9,188 nucleotides of DNA from Nitrospirota bacterium (GCA_005877525.1 VBON01000112.1:1-9188); one strand, 5' to 3'. Counted from the stretch's first letter, positions 1-5,476 are shown. A program made the numbers and translations. Notes: a model not told the origin generated them from the sequence alone.

Positions 1-367
1 CCTTCGGCTTAAATTTGCCGGCAGGTTTGGCGATGTGGGTGGTCACCATTTCTTTCCGTGCGGGCTGATCTTCCTCGTGTTCCGGACAGACGTTGATCGT
101 GGAATGCCGGAACGCACCCGCCGGCACCTCGTCTCCGTATTGATCCAAAATTTTAAAATCCTCGGGAGTAATCTCGAAGACCACACCCCAGACCCGGTCC
201 CCGACCGACGGCGTAACGCTTGCGAGCCCGCATCGCCAGACTGTTGACCACCGGGGAAACGCCAGCGTATGGTCCGGCAGGTACCCGCGATATAAAAAAG
301 AGTGCTCCGGAGCGCGTTCCGTGAGTTGATTAGGGTGCAAGTTCTCGCTATAGATGAAGTATTTCAC
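1..367 (-). CDS. Gamma-glutamylcyclotransferase/AIG2-like fold protein (partial, C-terminus beyond the left edge)
   Basis: The minus strand is open for 122 codons from a GTG at 365-367 to the window edge, so the C-terminus is missing. The protein begins MKYFIYSENLHPNQL and continues with LAFPRWS (residues 35-41), GDRVWGVVFEI (56-66) and LDQYGDEVPAG (74-84). This follows the order of the gamma-glutamylcyclotransferase/AIG2 family: N-terminal YGSN loop, LAF strand, VWGVvyei strand, then an LDxyEG segment with the catalytic Glu. Family members usually release 5-oxoproline from gamma-glutamyl amines. Here the YGSN loop reads YSEN, and the segment with the catalytic Glu reads YGDEVP, so the usual activity is uncertain. 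There is no signal peptide. No Shine-Dalgarno is visible, and the predicted transcription start lies only a few bases before the GTG. The family call is solid; substrate and activity are not. Confidence 0.75.
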   Translation of the reverse strand, partial: MKYFIYSENLHPNQLTERAPEHSFLYRGYLPDHTLAFPRWSTVWRCGLASVTPSVGDRVWGVVFEITPEDFKILDQYGDEVPAGAFRHSTINVCPEHEEDQPARKEMVTTHIAKPAGKFKPK

Positions 368-375
368 AGGATTTA

Positions 376-405
376 CTTGTACAGAATGGTCTTCGCAATT
401 GTCAA
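376..405 (-). promoter_or_regulatory. Predicted sigma70-type promoter of the AIG2-like gene
   Basis: On the minus strand a perfect TTGACA (405-400) is followed after 18 bases by TACAAG (381-376), which matches four of six positions of TATAAT. Transcription would start near 369-370, two or three bases before the GTG at 367, so the message would be essentially leaderless. That fits the absence of a Shine-Dalgarno. Confidence 0.5.
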
Positions 406-444
406 GCCGAGCACCAACGAAGAGAACCCCGCAGGCGCTCGGAG

Positions 445-888
445 ATGAGTCCCGTGCCCAGGCAGGAACCCGGAAGGCGCCCTGCGTGGATCCGGTGGGT
501 CGAATGGGGCTTAGTGGCGGCGCTCGTCGTCGGCATTGGAGGCTATCTCTTCTGGAAGCCGCTCAACCCCATGGCGGATCCGAAAGCGGCGCACGCCTTA
601 GCACTGGTGCAAACCCACCCCGCTCGAAACGCGCCGTCAATCCGGCAGGCGATCGACGGGATCATGCAAGACAATCAAAAACCCGGACGATCGCCTTCGG
701 CGAGTGAATGGACCGTGCAACGGAACAACCGTACTCCGGATCGCCAAGGGTATGTCGTGCGGGTGGAACTACGGTTGCCGGGCGATCAACCGCATCGCTG
801 GATCGAATGGGAATATCTCTGGCTGGTGCAACTGTCCCCTGAAGCGGTCATTCCATTATCGCGCCCGGCCTCCGAAGTCATGCCGTAA
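445..888 (+). CDS. Hypothetical single-pass membrane protein
   Basis: This gene encodes 147 residues if it starts at ATG 445. I do not recognise a family. A short basic N-terminus (PRQEPGRRP) precedes one hydrophobic helix at about residues 16-37 (WVEWGLVAALVVGIGGYLFW), so the N-terminus is probably cytoplasmic. The remaining 110 residues would be outside the membrane. The C-terminal half (about 86-147) has an alternating polar/hydrophobic pattern (YVVRVELRLPG, WIEWEYLWLVQLSP) suggestive of a small beta-rich domain. GGAG (441-444) directly abuts the ATG, which is too close to act as its Shine-Dalgarno. It is 9 bases from an in-frame GTG at 454, so GTG 454 (144 residues) is an attractive alternative start. 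The gene is divergent from the AIG2-like gene and convergent with the DUF3105 gene. A real gene is likely; function is unknown. Confidence 0.6.
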   Translation: MSPVPRQEPGRRPAWIRWVEWGLVAALVVGIGGYLFWKPLNPMADPKAAHALALVQTHPARNAPSIRQAIDGIMQDNQKPGRSPSASEWTVQRNNRTPDRQGYVVRVELRLPGDQPHRWIEWEYLWLVQLSPEAVIPLSRPASEVMP

Positions 889-899
889 TTGGTTTGCGA

Positions 900-967
900 C
901 CCCTCCTTTGTAAGGAGGGGAACGGGGAGGTAGAAGTTCTCCCCCACCTACCTCCCCTTACAAAGGG
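900..967. repeat. REP-like palindromic intergenic element
   Basis: A 9-base stem (900-908 CCCCTCCTT with 912-920 AAGGAGGGG, 3-base loop) lies within a larger inverted repeat. In that repeat 905-915 (CCTTTGTAAGG) pairs with 956-966 (CCTTACAAAGG), and 924-933 (GGGGAGGTAG) pairs with 948-957 (CTACCTCCCC). The small and large hairpins compete for the same bases. The element fills the gap between two convergent genes, where REP-type elements often sit, and could also terminate or stabilise transcripts. From memory, CCCCTCCTTnnnAAGGAGGGG-type palindromes recur in many environmental genomes; copy number here cannot be judged from one window. Confidence 0.7.
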
Positions 968-1013
968 TAGGACTCATGAAGAGGCCTGTCTTGGGAATCG
1001 AAAAGGCCCTTAG

Positions 1014-1538
1014 CTATTTCTTGTGGTGATCGATGCCGATGTAGGCGTCGATGAACCGGTCGATGCGGGCTTCGTCGAAGTCGTTGAGCTTTTCGAGCCG
1101 GGTCCAAGCCGTGAGCACGAGGCGGCTGTCGACCGGCCCATAGGGTGCGATGATCAAATGAAGGTACTTCTTGTCCTTGTCCGCTCGCTTTTTATACTTC
1201 ATGAAGAGCGTTTCCAGTTTCTTGACCAGATCGGGGCATCCTTTGGGGCAGGAGTACTGTACTAAGACACCACCGTCCTCGAGGTTATGGACCTGGAATT
1301 CCTTGGGGATCGGTTGATCATACATACCCCATGGCGCAATACCTGGCATATGCGGGCCTGAGGTTGGGGGGTCACTGTTATACGGCACATGCGCCTCTTC
1401 CAGGCGTTGAATGTGCGCATTGCCAAGGCTAGGAAATTCCTGTCCGGGCTTATCCCCTGGAGCCGGGGATGGAGTAGCGGCGAAGACCACCGTAAAGGCC
1501 AACGCCGCGCCGAGGACTGATAACCAAACAGTCTTCAC
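1014..1538 (-). CDS. Exported DUF3105-domain protein
   Basis: I start this protein at the GTG at 1536-1538 (174 residues). The frame stays open further upstream to 1655, but that part lies inside the Rieske gene. The GTG overlaps the Rieske TGA as GTGA, so translation is probably coupled. Residues 1-21 (MKTVWLSVLGAALAFTVVFAA) form a signal peptide or membrane anchor, followed by a Pro-rich linker. The body matches DUF3105: HVPYNSDPPTSGPH (50-63), APWGMY (68-73), HNLEDGGVLVQYSC (84-97) and LIIAPYGP (128-135). The conserved His, Trp and Tyr residues suggest a binding or catalytic site, but the family has no settled function that I know of. C97 and C101 in SCPKGC form a Cys-x3-Cys pair that could make a disulfide or bind metal. 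Pairing with a Rieske ferredoxin suggests a redox-related role; this is inference. Confidence 0.8.
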   Translation of the reverse strand: MKTVWLSVLGAALAFTVVFAATPSPAPGDKPGQEFPSLGNAHIQRLEEAHVPYNSDPPTSGPHMPGIAPWGMYDQPIPKEFQVHNLEDGGVLVQYSCPKGCPDLVKKLETLFMKYKKRADKDKKYLHLIIAPYGPVDSRLVLTAWTRLEKLNDFDEARIDRFIDAYIGIDHHKK

Positions 1539-1846
1539 TGCGTCACGGAGACGGCAATCTTGCCATCCTCCACCTGCACCGGGTAGCAGGCGACACTCAT
1601 GTCGGGATTCTTGACGTAGCGGCCGGTCTTGATGTGGTAGCGATAGCCATGCCACGGACAGATCACCACGTCCTCTTTGATCTTACCTTCACCCAGCGGC
1701 CCGCCCGCATGCTGGCACATGTTATCGAGAGCATAGATCTGGCCTTCGAGATTGAAGAGCGCCACTTCCACGTTTTGGACCTCCACGACCTTCGCGGTAC
1801 CCGGCGGAATATCCGAAACCTCCGCTACCTTAATGAAATTCGGCAT
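1535..1846 (-). CDS. Rieske [2Fe-2S] ferredoxin (NirD/dioxygenase-ferredoxin type)
   Basis: This is a small soluble electron carrier of 103 residues, a normal length for stand-alone Rieske ferredoxins. The cluster ligands are present: C44-Q-H46 and C63-P-W-H66, with 16 residues between H46 and C63. The surrounding text (MCQHAGGPLGEG and ICPWHGYRYHIKTGR) is typical of the NirD and aromatic-dioxygenase ferredoxin group rather than of cytochrome bc1 Rieske proteins: there is no membrane anchor, no Tat signal and no disulfide Cys pair in the cluster loops. It is the first gene of a two-gene unit; its TGA overlaps the GTG of the exported DUF3105 gene by four bases. No oxygenase, nitrite reductase or reductase partner lies nearby, so its redox partner is unknown. 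There is no Shine-Dalgarno before the ATG (1844-1846). Confidence 0.93.
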   Translation of the reverse strand: MPNFIKVAEVSDIPPGTAKVVEVQNVEVALFNLEGQIYALDNMCQHAGGPLGEGKIKEDVVICPWHGYRYHIKTGRYVKNPDMSVACYPVQVEDGKIAVSVTQ

Positions 1847-1854
1847 GCCGTGAT

Positions 1855-1881
1855 TTTATACTGAGGTCAACGCGACTGCAA
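1855..1881 (-). promoter_or_regulatory. Possible promoter of the Rieske-DUF3105 unit
   Basis: On the minus strand TATAAA (1860-1855, continuing AT) lies 8 bases before the ATG. The best upstream hexamer is TTGCAG (1881-1876) at a short 15-base spacing, so the -35 assignment is weak. If the TATAAA is used, transcription would begin about one or two bases before the ATG, giving a leaderless message. Confidence 0.35.
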
Positions 1882-1949
1882 GGCTAGCTTATGGCCGGAG
1901 CTTCTTCCGCGACAACCGGCGTCGAAGCCATCTAGTCAGGTTTCCCTGA

Positions 1950-1978
1950 CAGACAAAACTTGCAGGCGGTTCTATAAT
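1950..1978 (+). promoter_or_regulatory. Predicted promoter of the lipase-like gene
   Basis: A perfect TATAAT (1973-1978) is preceded after 17 bases by CAGACA (1950-1955), which matches TTGACA at four of six positions. The expected transcription start is near 1985, leaving a leader of only about 13 bases before ATG 1998, with no Shine-Dalgarno in it. Confidence 0.5.
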
Positions 1979-1997
1979 TCCCCCGAATCAATTGCTA

Positions 1998-3014
1998 ATG
2001 TCTAAACGATTAACTATCGTGCTGGCACATGGAATTTTTGGCTGGGGGGATACGGCACAGGAAGGCCGCAAGCCGCCGCAGGCGTATTACTATGGACTCC
2101 AACCGTTTCTAAAACAGGAGTATGGGTCGCGCGCAGACTTCGAATTAGATATTTCCGCGCCCACTGTTGCCTACTCCGATACGGTAGCGGGCAGAGGAGC
2201 TCAACTTAAGCAAGCAGTAGAGTCGGCGCTAGCGCAGGCGCCCGATGGTAGGCGCGCTCATATAATTGCGCATAGCATGGCGGGCCTTGACGCTCGTTGG
2301 GTGATTACACAAAATGGTATGGCGGACCGCATTGCGTCATTAACCACGATTGCAACGCCTCATCGCGGTACAACGTTGGGAAATATCGCGTATCATCTCC
2401 GAGGCTTCATTCCCCATTGGCGGACAGGCTTGGATCAAATTGCCGGACTTAGACAAAAAGCCACAGCTCTGCTCGCGGAGATCGGACTCGTCGATCCGGC
2501 GTTGGCAACGAAAGATCAACTTGCTGCTTTGCATCTCTTGTTGAAGAACGTCATCGAGAACAGCACGCGCGAGCAGGTCAAGCACGGTCTGCATGCTCTA
2601 ACCTTGCAAGGTTGCCAGGAATTCAATGACAGGCTGGCGCAACAAGAGCGTGACATTCGTGAGCGAAATCCAAAACCTGTCTGTTACTTTGCCTATGGCG
2701 GAAGACTCGGCCAAGAACACATCGCTCTACTCAAGTTCTCGCACGACATGTTGGCACAGTGGGGGACAGCGGATGAGAAACAGACCGGCAATGATGGCGC
2801 GGTCTCCGTGTGGTCTTCGCACTACCCATGGGATGACAAGCCTCACGAGGAGAGAACCGATTACTATCAGGGCACGGTCCCATTCGATCACTTCATGCAG
2901 ATCAATTGGCGGATACCCGATACGCGTCCTTCCGATGCGATGGAGCCGGCGCTCCAGGATGTGTATCGCGACATCATGAAGAACATCCTTGACGTTCATG
3001 CCGGCCAGCAATGA
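1998..3014 (+). CDS. Alpha/beta-hydrolase, triacylglycerol lipase-like
   Basis: This encodes 338 residues from ATG 1998; an in-frame TTG at 1992 would add two. The N-terminal strand runs into the oxyanion-hole motif HGIFGWG (11-17). The nucleophile elbow is AHSMAG with Ser93. The C-terminal NDGAVSVWSSHYP (265-277) resembles the NDGlV..cSSH segment carrying the acid residue in Pseudomonas/Burkholderia lipases, so Asp266 is the likely triad acid and His298 in PFDHFMQINW the likely base. A helical insertion at about 135-205 may be the lid. There is no signal peptide, so it probably acts in the cytoplasm on an ester or lipid; the substrate is unknown. Codons such as TTA, ATA and ACA are commoner than in neighbouring genes, and it stands alone with its own promoter, hinting at recent acquisition. 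A PGAP1-like esterase is an alternative label. Confidence 0.82.
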   Translation: MSKRLTIVLAHGIFGWGDTAQEGRKPPQAYYYGLQPFLKQEYGSRADFELDISAPTVAYSDTVAGRGAQLKQAVESALAQAPDGRRAHIIAHSMAGLDARWVITQNGMADRIASLTTIATPHRGTTLGNIAYHLRGFIPHWRTGLDQIAGLRQKATALLAEIGLVDPALATKDQLAALHLLLKNVIENSTREQVKHGLHALTLQGCQEFNDRLAQQERDIRERNPKPVCYFAYGGRLGQEHIALLKFSHDMLAQWGTADEKQTGNDGAVSVWSSHYPWDDKPHEERTDYYQGTVPFDHFMQINWRIPDTRPSDAMEPALQDVYRDIMKNILDVHAGQQ

Positions 3015-3266
3015 ATATCTTGGAGAAGACTAGCGAAATTGGAAAAGGATCGGAACTTCAAGTTCGTCTGCCGCTGGCAACGACCAAATAGAACAGGTCA
3101 ATAAACCGCATTGTCCAATTTGATCCGTCAAAAATGCAGCGCTGCGAAATACTGCGGGAGCGGGCCAGGAGTAGATTTTGAAAACGAGTTATGTTATAGA
3201 AAGCTACCTATGGTCTTGAGAAGATTTAATATTTTGTAACGGAGGAGCCAACAAGAAAGGGCGTCT
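3015..3266. other. Gene-free spacer between the lipase-like and HNH genes
   Basis: This is 252 bases, more AT-rich near its right end. I see no convincing ORF, repeat or intrinsic terminator. Candidate hexamers such as TTGAAA (3178-3183) and TATAGA (3195-3200) are only 11 bases apart, so no promoter is assigned. A strong GGAGGAG (3241-3247) is 19 bases from the HNH start, too far to serve it; AAAGGG (3256-3261), five bases from ATG 3267, is the likely ribosome-binding site. Confidence 0.5.
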
Positions 3267-3815
3267 ATGGAGCTGACCCTCTTATTGAATGCCACGTACG
3301 AGCCGCTGAGAGTACTGAATTGGCAAAAGGCCATTACCTTGCTATGGCAGGGGAAGGTCGAGGTCCTCGAAGTCTATGACCGGGAGATCCATGGCGTCTC
3401 CGTCACAATCAAGCTTCCGTCCGTCATCCGTCTTTTGAAAATGATCAAGATTCGGGACGCGCATCGTTCCGTGAAGTTCTCCCGCATTAATATTTTTACC
3501 CGTGACGGCTATCGCTGTCAGTATTGCCGGCGAAAGTACCGAACCGAGGATCTTACCTTCGATCATGTGATCCCGATCGCCAAAGGCGGGAAAAAGACCT
3601 GGGAGAATATCGTCACCGCCTGCTGGGCCTGCAACAACAAAAAGAGCGGCCGAACGCCGGATGACGCGCATATGCAGTTGATGAAAAAGCCCACCAAGCC
3701 GAAGTGGAATCTTGTCGTCACCATCACCATCGGAATTCGGAACACCCCGGAGAGCTGGCGGGACTATCTGTACTGGAATATGGAGCTGGATTCCGATATT
3801 CCAGGCTCAGGATAG
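3267..3815 (+). CDS. HNH endonuclease
   Basis: This encodes 182 residues from ATG 3267, with AAAGGG five bases upstream. The N-terminal 70 residues (MELTLLLNATYEPLRVLNW, then the W27QGKVEVLEVYD region) are the conserved lead domain of a widespread stand-alone bacterial HNH family. The nuclease core follows: structural zinc pairs C84-x2-C87 and C119-x2-C122, catalytic D99-H100 (FDHVIP), N114 in WENIVTAC, and N123-N124-K125 after the second Cys pair. All key residues are intact. The protein is expected to nick or cut double-stranded DNA using a divalent metal. The physiological role of this family is unclear: it is usually chromosomal, single-copy and not tied to a restriction methyltransferase. 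No methyltransferase, intron or phage terminase is adjacent here, so I read it as a housekeeping or DNA-repair-type orphan, not a homing enzyme. Confidence 0.92.
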   Translation: MELTLLLNATYEPLRVLNWQKAITLLWQGKVEVLEVYDREIHGVSVTIKLPSVIRLLKMIKIRDAHRSVKFSRINIFTRDGYRCQYCRRKYRTEDLTFDHVIPIAKGGKKTWENIVTACWACNNKKSGRTPDDAHMQLMKKPTKPKWNLVVTITIGIRNTPESWRDYLYWNMELDSDIPGSG

Positions 3816-3880
3816 GGAGATGCAGCGCCTGCGGCTCTAGCTCCGAGCTCTCGGGCGAGGAGTGGTCTAACGGGAGCTCC

Positions 3881-4324
3881 TCACTTCACCTTGTTCAGGA
3901 CGATCTCGATGTCCTTGGCCCCCACCATCGTCGGATTCTTCGCGAATTCCCCCTCGATATCTCCGGGCTGAGCCGGACCTGCGCTGCCGTCCTTATCCAG
4001 CCTCGCAACGACCACAACCATCCCTCTGAGCTCCGAGCCGGGAATCATGACATCGGCGTTCGTAATATGGAAAGGCACGGGAAATTTCGGATGCTCGATC
4101 CGCACCGCAGCCAACGGCCTTGGGGCGCCCCCTGGACGGCGCACGATGACAAAGAGGACGTCGGTTGGCTGCGCCTTGGAAGCCAAGGCCGGATCGATTG
4201 TCACCGTTCCCGAAATCGCTCCATTCGATTCAGCGCCGCCGTGAAGAAGGCCCTTCCAGGCGGCAACGCCGGCGACTAGAAGGATACCGAGGAAGATCAA
4301 CGGGACGAACGTTTTCTTGCTCAC
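3881..4324 (-). CDS. Membrane-anchored protein with a CcmI/CycH C-terminal-type domain
   Basis: This encodes 147 residues from a GTG at 4322-4324, with GGGAG (4334-4330) five bases upstream. An N-terminal helix (residues 5-23, TFVPLIFLGILLVAGVAAW) anchors it. The rest matches the periplasmic C-terminal domain of the cytochrome c maturation factor CcmI/CycH: ISGTVTIDPALASKAQPTDVLFVIVRR (37-63), a PLAAVRIEHPKFPVPFHI segment (70-87), the MIPGSELRGMVVVVARLDKDG stretch (93-113) and PAQPGDIEG (117-125). In CcmI that domain contacts the heme-binding helix of apocytochrome c. Here it lacks the TPR part and any neighbouring ccm genes, so it is a stand-alone version. It could assist a c-type cytochrome or be a periplasmic chaperone used for something else. 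Domain resemblance is good; function is inferred. Confidence 0.72.
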   Translation of the reverse strand: MSKKTFVPLIFLGILLVAGVAAWKGLLHGGAESNGAISGTVTIDPALASKAQPTDVLFVIVRRPGGAPRPLAAVRIEHPKFPVPFHITNADVMIPGSELRGMVVVVARLDKDGSAGPAQPGDIEGEFAKNPTMVGAKDIEIVLNKVK

Positions 4325-4341
4325 GAGTACTCCCGGTTCTC

Positions 4342-4372
4342 ATTATAGCCAGGTGTTCGCACGGCGGTCCAA
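4342..4372 (-). promoter_or_regulatory. Predicted promoter of the CcmI-like gene
   Basis: On the minus strand a perfect TATAAT (4347-4342) is preceded by TTGGAC (4372-4367) at a long 19-base spacing. The transcription start would be near 4335, just before the GGGAG ribosome-binding site, giving a leader of about 11 bases. Confidence 0.45.
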
Positions 4373-4441
4373 TGTATTTACCTCATACGCCAACGTACGG
4401 TATGATCACGCCCGCGCCGAGCGATGGGGGAGGGGCTGTCC

Positions 4442-5097
4442 ATGAAATGCGGGTTCCAAATCAATCTAGATGTGCAGGACCGAATCTGTCTGGTGATTGG
4501 AGGAGAGGAGGAGGCTGCCGGGCGGGTGAACCGGCTTCTGGAGGCCGGGGGAAAAGTCACGAGGCCGGGGGAAAAGTCACCGTGATCCATCCCACCTTGA
4601 CGGATGAGCTTAAGAAGCTTGCAGCCTCGGCGAAGATCCTTCATCGAGGACGGCATTTCCGTGTCTCCGATGCGGACGGGGATGTCTGGTTGATCATGAA
4701 TACTCTCCGTGGCGATCAGGCGCTGGTGCGAGATCTTTTCGCGCTGTCCAAGAAAAACAAATTCTTGGTGTACTCGAGCGATGAGCCGAACTATTCTACC
4801 TTTACGATGCCGGCGCTCGTGGTCCGAGGTCCCTTGCGGATCGCCATCAGCACCAGCGGAGTATCTCCAGGGCTTGCCAGCCGGCTCCGTCAGGACTTGG
4901 AGCCGCTGTTTGACGAGCGCTTCGAAGTATTTCTTGAGTGGCTGGACGCATACCGCGCGCACCTTCAGAAAACCGAACCGAATGCCGCGAAGCGCCACGA
5001 GATTCTGAGCGAACTCGTTTCCAAGGTGAGGCTGCAGGCGCGCATCGAGTTTCCAAAGGTGGAACGCCGGGAACCGAGCGATCAGAAAGGCATATAA
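4442..5097 (+). pseudogene. Siroheme synthase N-domain-type protein (precorrin-2 dehydrogenase/ferrochelatase), frame broken by a 20-base tandem duplication
   Basis: ATG 4442 has an excellent ribosome-binding site, GGGGGAGGGG (4426-4435), six bases upstream. The start frame reads an NAD-binding VIGGEEEAAGRVNRLLEAGGKV, then runs into TGA 4583-4585 after 47 residues. The rest (VIHPTLTDELKK to stop 5097) is in another frame. Deleting one copy of the duplication at 4541-4580 gives one 211-residue frame, the normal size of a Met8/CysG N-terminal module. That module oxidises precorrin-2 with NAD and inserts iron to make siroheme. Family marks in the second part are VYSSDEPNYSTFTMPALVVRG, whose Asp (SSDEP) matches the catalytic Asp, and LRIAISTSGVSPGLASRLR. 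A GTG at 4582 overlaps the stop as GTGA, with GGGGGA (4567-4572) nine bases before it, so the 171-residue C-terminal part (4582-5097) could be translated separately. It may be a true mutation, a rescued gene or an assembly artefact. Confidence 0.85.
4541..4580. repeat. Exact 20-base tandem duplication inside the siroheme-synthase-type gene
   Basis: Positions 4541-4560 and 4561-4580 are identical (each starts GAGGCCGGGGG and ends AAAAGTCAC). Twenty is not a multiple of three, so the second copy shifts the reading frame by -1 relative to the start frame. Both copies encode EAGGKVT in the appropriate frame, showing that the unit came from the gene itself. Confidence 0.97.
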
Positions 5098-5098
5098 T

Positions 5099-5407
5099 AT
5101 GGTGCTCCTGGAATTCAGCATGTCGCCGCTGGAAAAAGGCGAAAGCGTCGGGCGATACGTGGCTCGGTCGTTGGAGATTGTGGATACAAGCGGCGTGGAT
5201 TACCGCCTCAACCCCATGGGGACTGTGCTGGAGGGCGAATGGGATGATGTCTTCGGCGTGGTCACGCAATGTTATGAGCGGATGCGGAAGGATTGCTCGC
5301 GGATCTCTTGTTCCATCAAAGTGGATTACCGCAAAGGCGCGAGAGGGCGCCTGAGTGGGAAAGTGGCGAGCGTCGAAAAGCGAATCGGGAGAAAGTTGAA
5401 GACATAA
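5099..5407 (+). CDS. MTH1187/YkoF-family thiamine-binding protein
   Basis: This encodes 102 residues, typical for the family (UPF0045). It starts one base after the stop of the siroheme-type gene, with AAGG (5087-5090) eight bases upstream, so the two are probably cotranscribed. Family hallmarks are present in order: LLEFSMSPLEKGESVGRYVARSL (3-25), YRLNPMGTVLEGEW (35-48), the alpha-helical CYERMRKDC, SCSIKVDYRKGARGRLSGKV (70-89) and a C-terminal EKRIGRKLKT. The fold is a ferredoxin-like dimer or tetramer. Some members bind thiamine or hydroxymethylpyrimidine, but the cellular role is unsettled and no thiamine biosynthesis or transport gene is adjacent. It is cytoplasmic, with no signal peptide. 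The pairing with a siroheme gene may be incidental. Confidence 0.9.
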   Translation: MVLLEFSMSPLEKGESVGRYVARSLEIVDTSGVDYRLNPMGTVLEGEWDDVFGVVTQCYERMRKDCSRISCSIKVDYRKGARGRLSGKVASVEKRIGRKLKT

Positions 5408-5448
5408 TGCGGGATGTCGTGTCAACCTGAGCAAAAAAAGGGTTCTAG

Positions 5449-5469
5449 ATTCTTCACTACGTTCAGAAT
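5449..5469. repeat. Imperfect palindrome resembling a dispersed intergenic repeat
   Basis: ATTCTTCACTACGTTCAGAA(T) is an imperfect palindrome (ATTCT at one end, AGAAT at the other) preceded by TCTAG, in the gap between the convergent thiamine-binding and alr genes. From memory, close variants (ATTCTGAACGnAGnGAAGAATC) recur in intergenic regions of many unrelated bacterial genomes. Only one copy is in this window, so repeat status here is inferred. Confidence 0.45.
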
Positions 5470-5476
5470 GGCAACC

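Noticed and set aside
354..707. Plus-strand ORF of 117 codons
   Set aside because: It overlaps the better-supported membrane protein frame at 445-888; its translation is Arg/Ser/Gly-rich without family features.
1539..1655. N-terminal extension of the DUF3105 gene to 1655
   Set aside because: It would lie inside the Rieske gene and would displace the signal peptide. The GTG at 1538 overlapping the Rieske stop gives a clean signal sequence.
3267..3815. HNH gene as a homing endonuclease or defence nuclease
   Set aside because: There is no intron, intein, methyltransferase, phage or toxin-antitoxin context nearby, and the N-terminal domain matches the common chromosomal stand-alone family.
3831..3890. 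GC-rich inverted repeats between the HNH and CcmI-like genes as a terminator
   Set aside because: Only short stems (CCGAG/CTCGG, GAGGAG/CTCCTC) with no U tract; not strong enough to call.
4165..4441. Upstream extension of the siroheme-type frame as a 310-residue ORF starting at 4165
   Set aside because: This part overlaps the CcmI-like gene on the other strand and its translation is low-complexity Arg/Pro-rich. It is joined to the real protein only because of the 20-base duplication; the true start at 4442 has a strong ribosome-binding site.
5093..5098. TATAAT directly before the thiamine-binding gene start
   Set aside because: It contains the stop codon of the preceding gene and lies immediately at the ATG, so it cannot be a useful -10 box for this gene; no fitting -35 was seen.
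4378..5121. Long minus-strand ORF of 247 codons
   Set aside because: It is antisense to the siroheme-type gene, whose family motifs are clear; its composition is typical of an antisense shadow.
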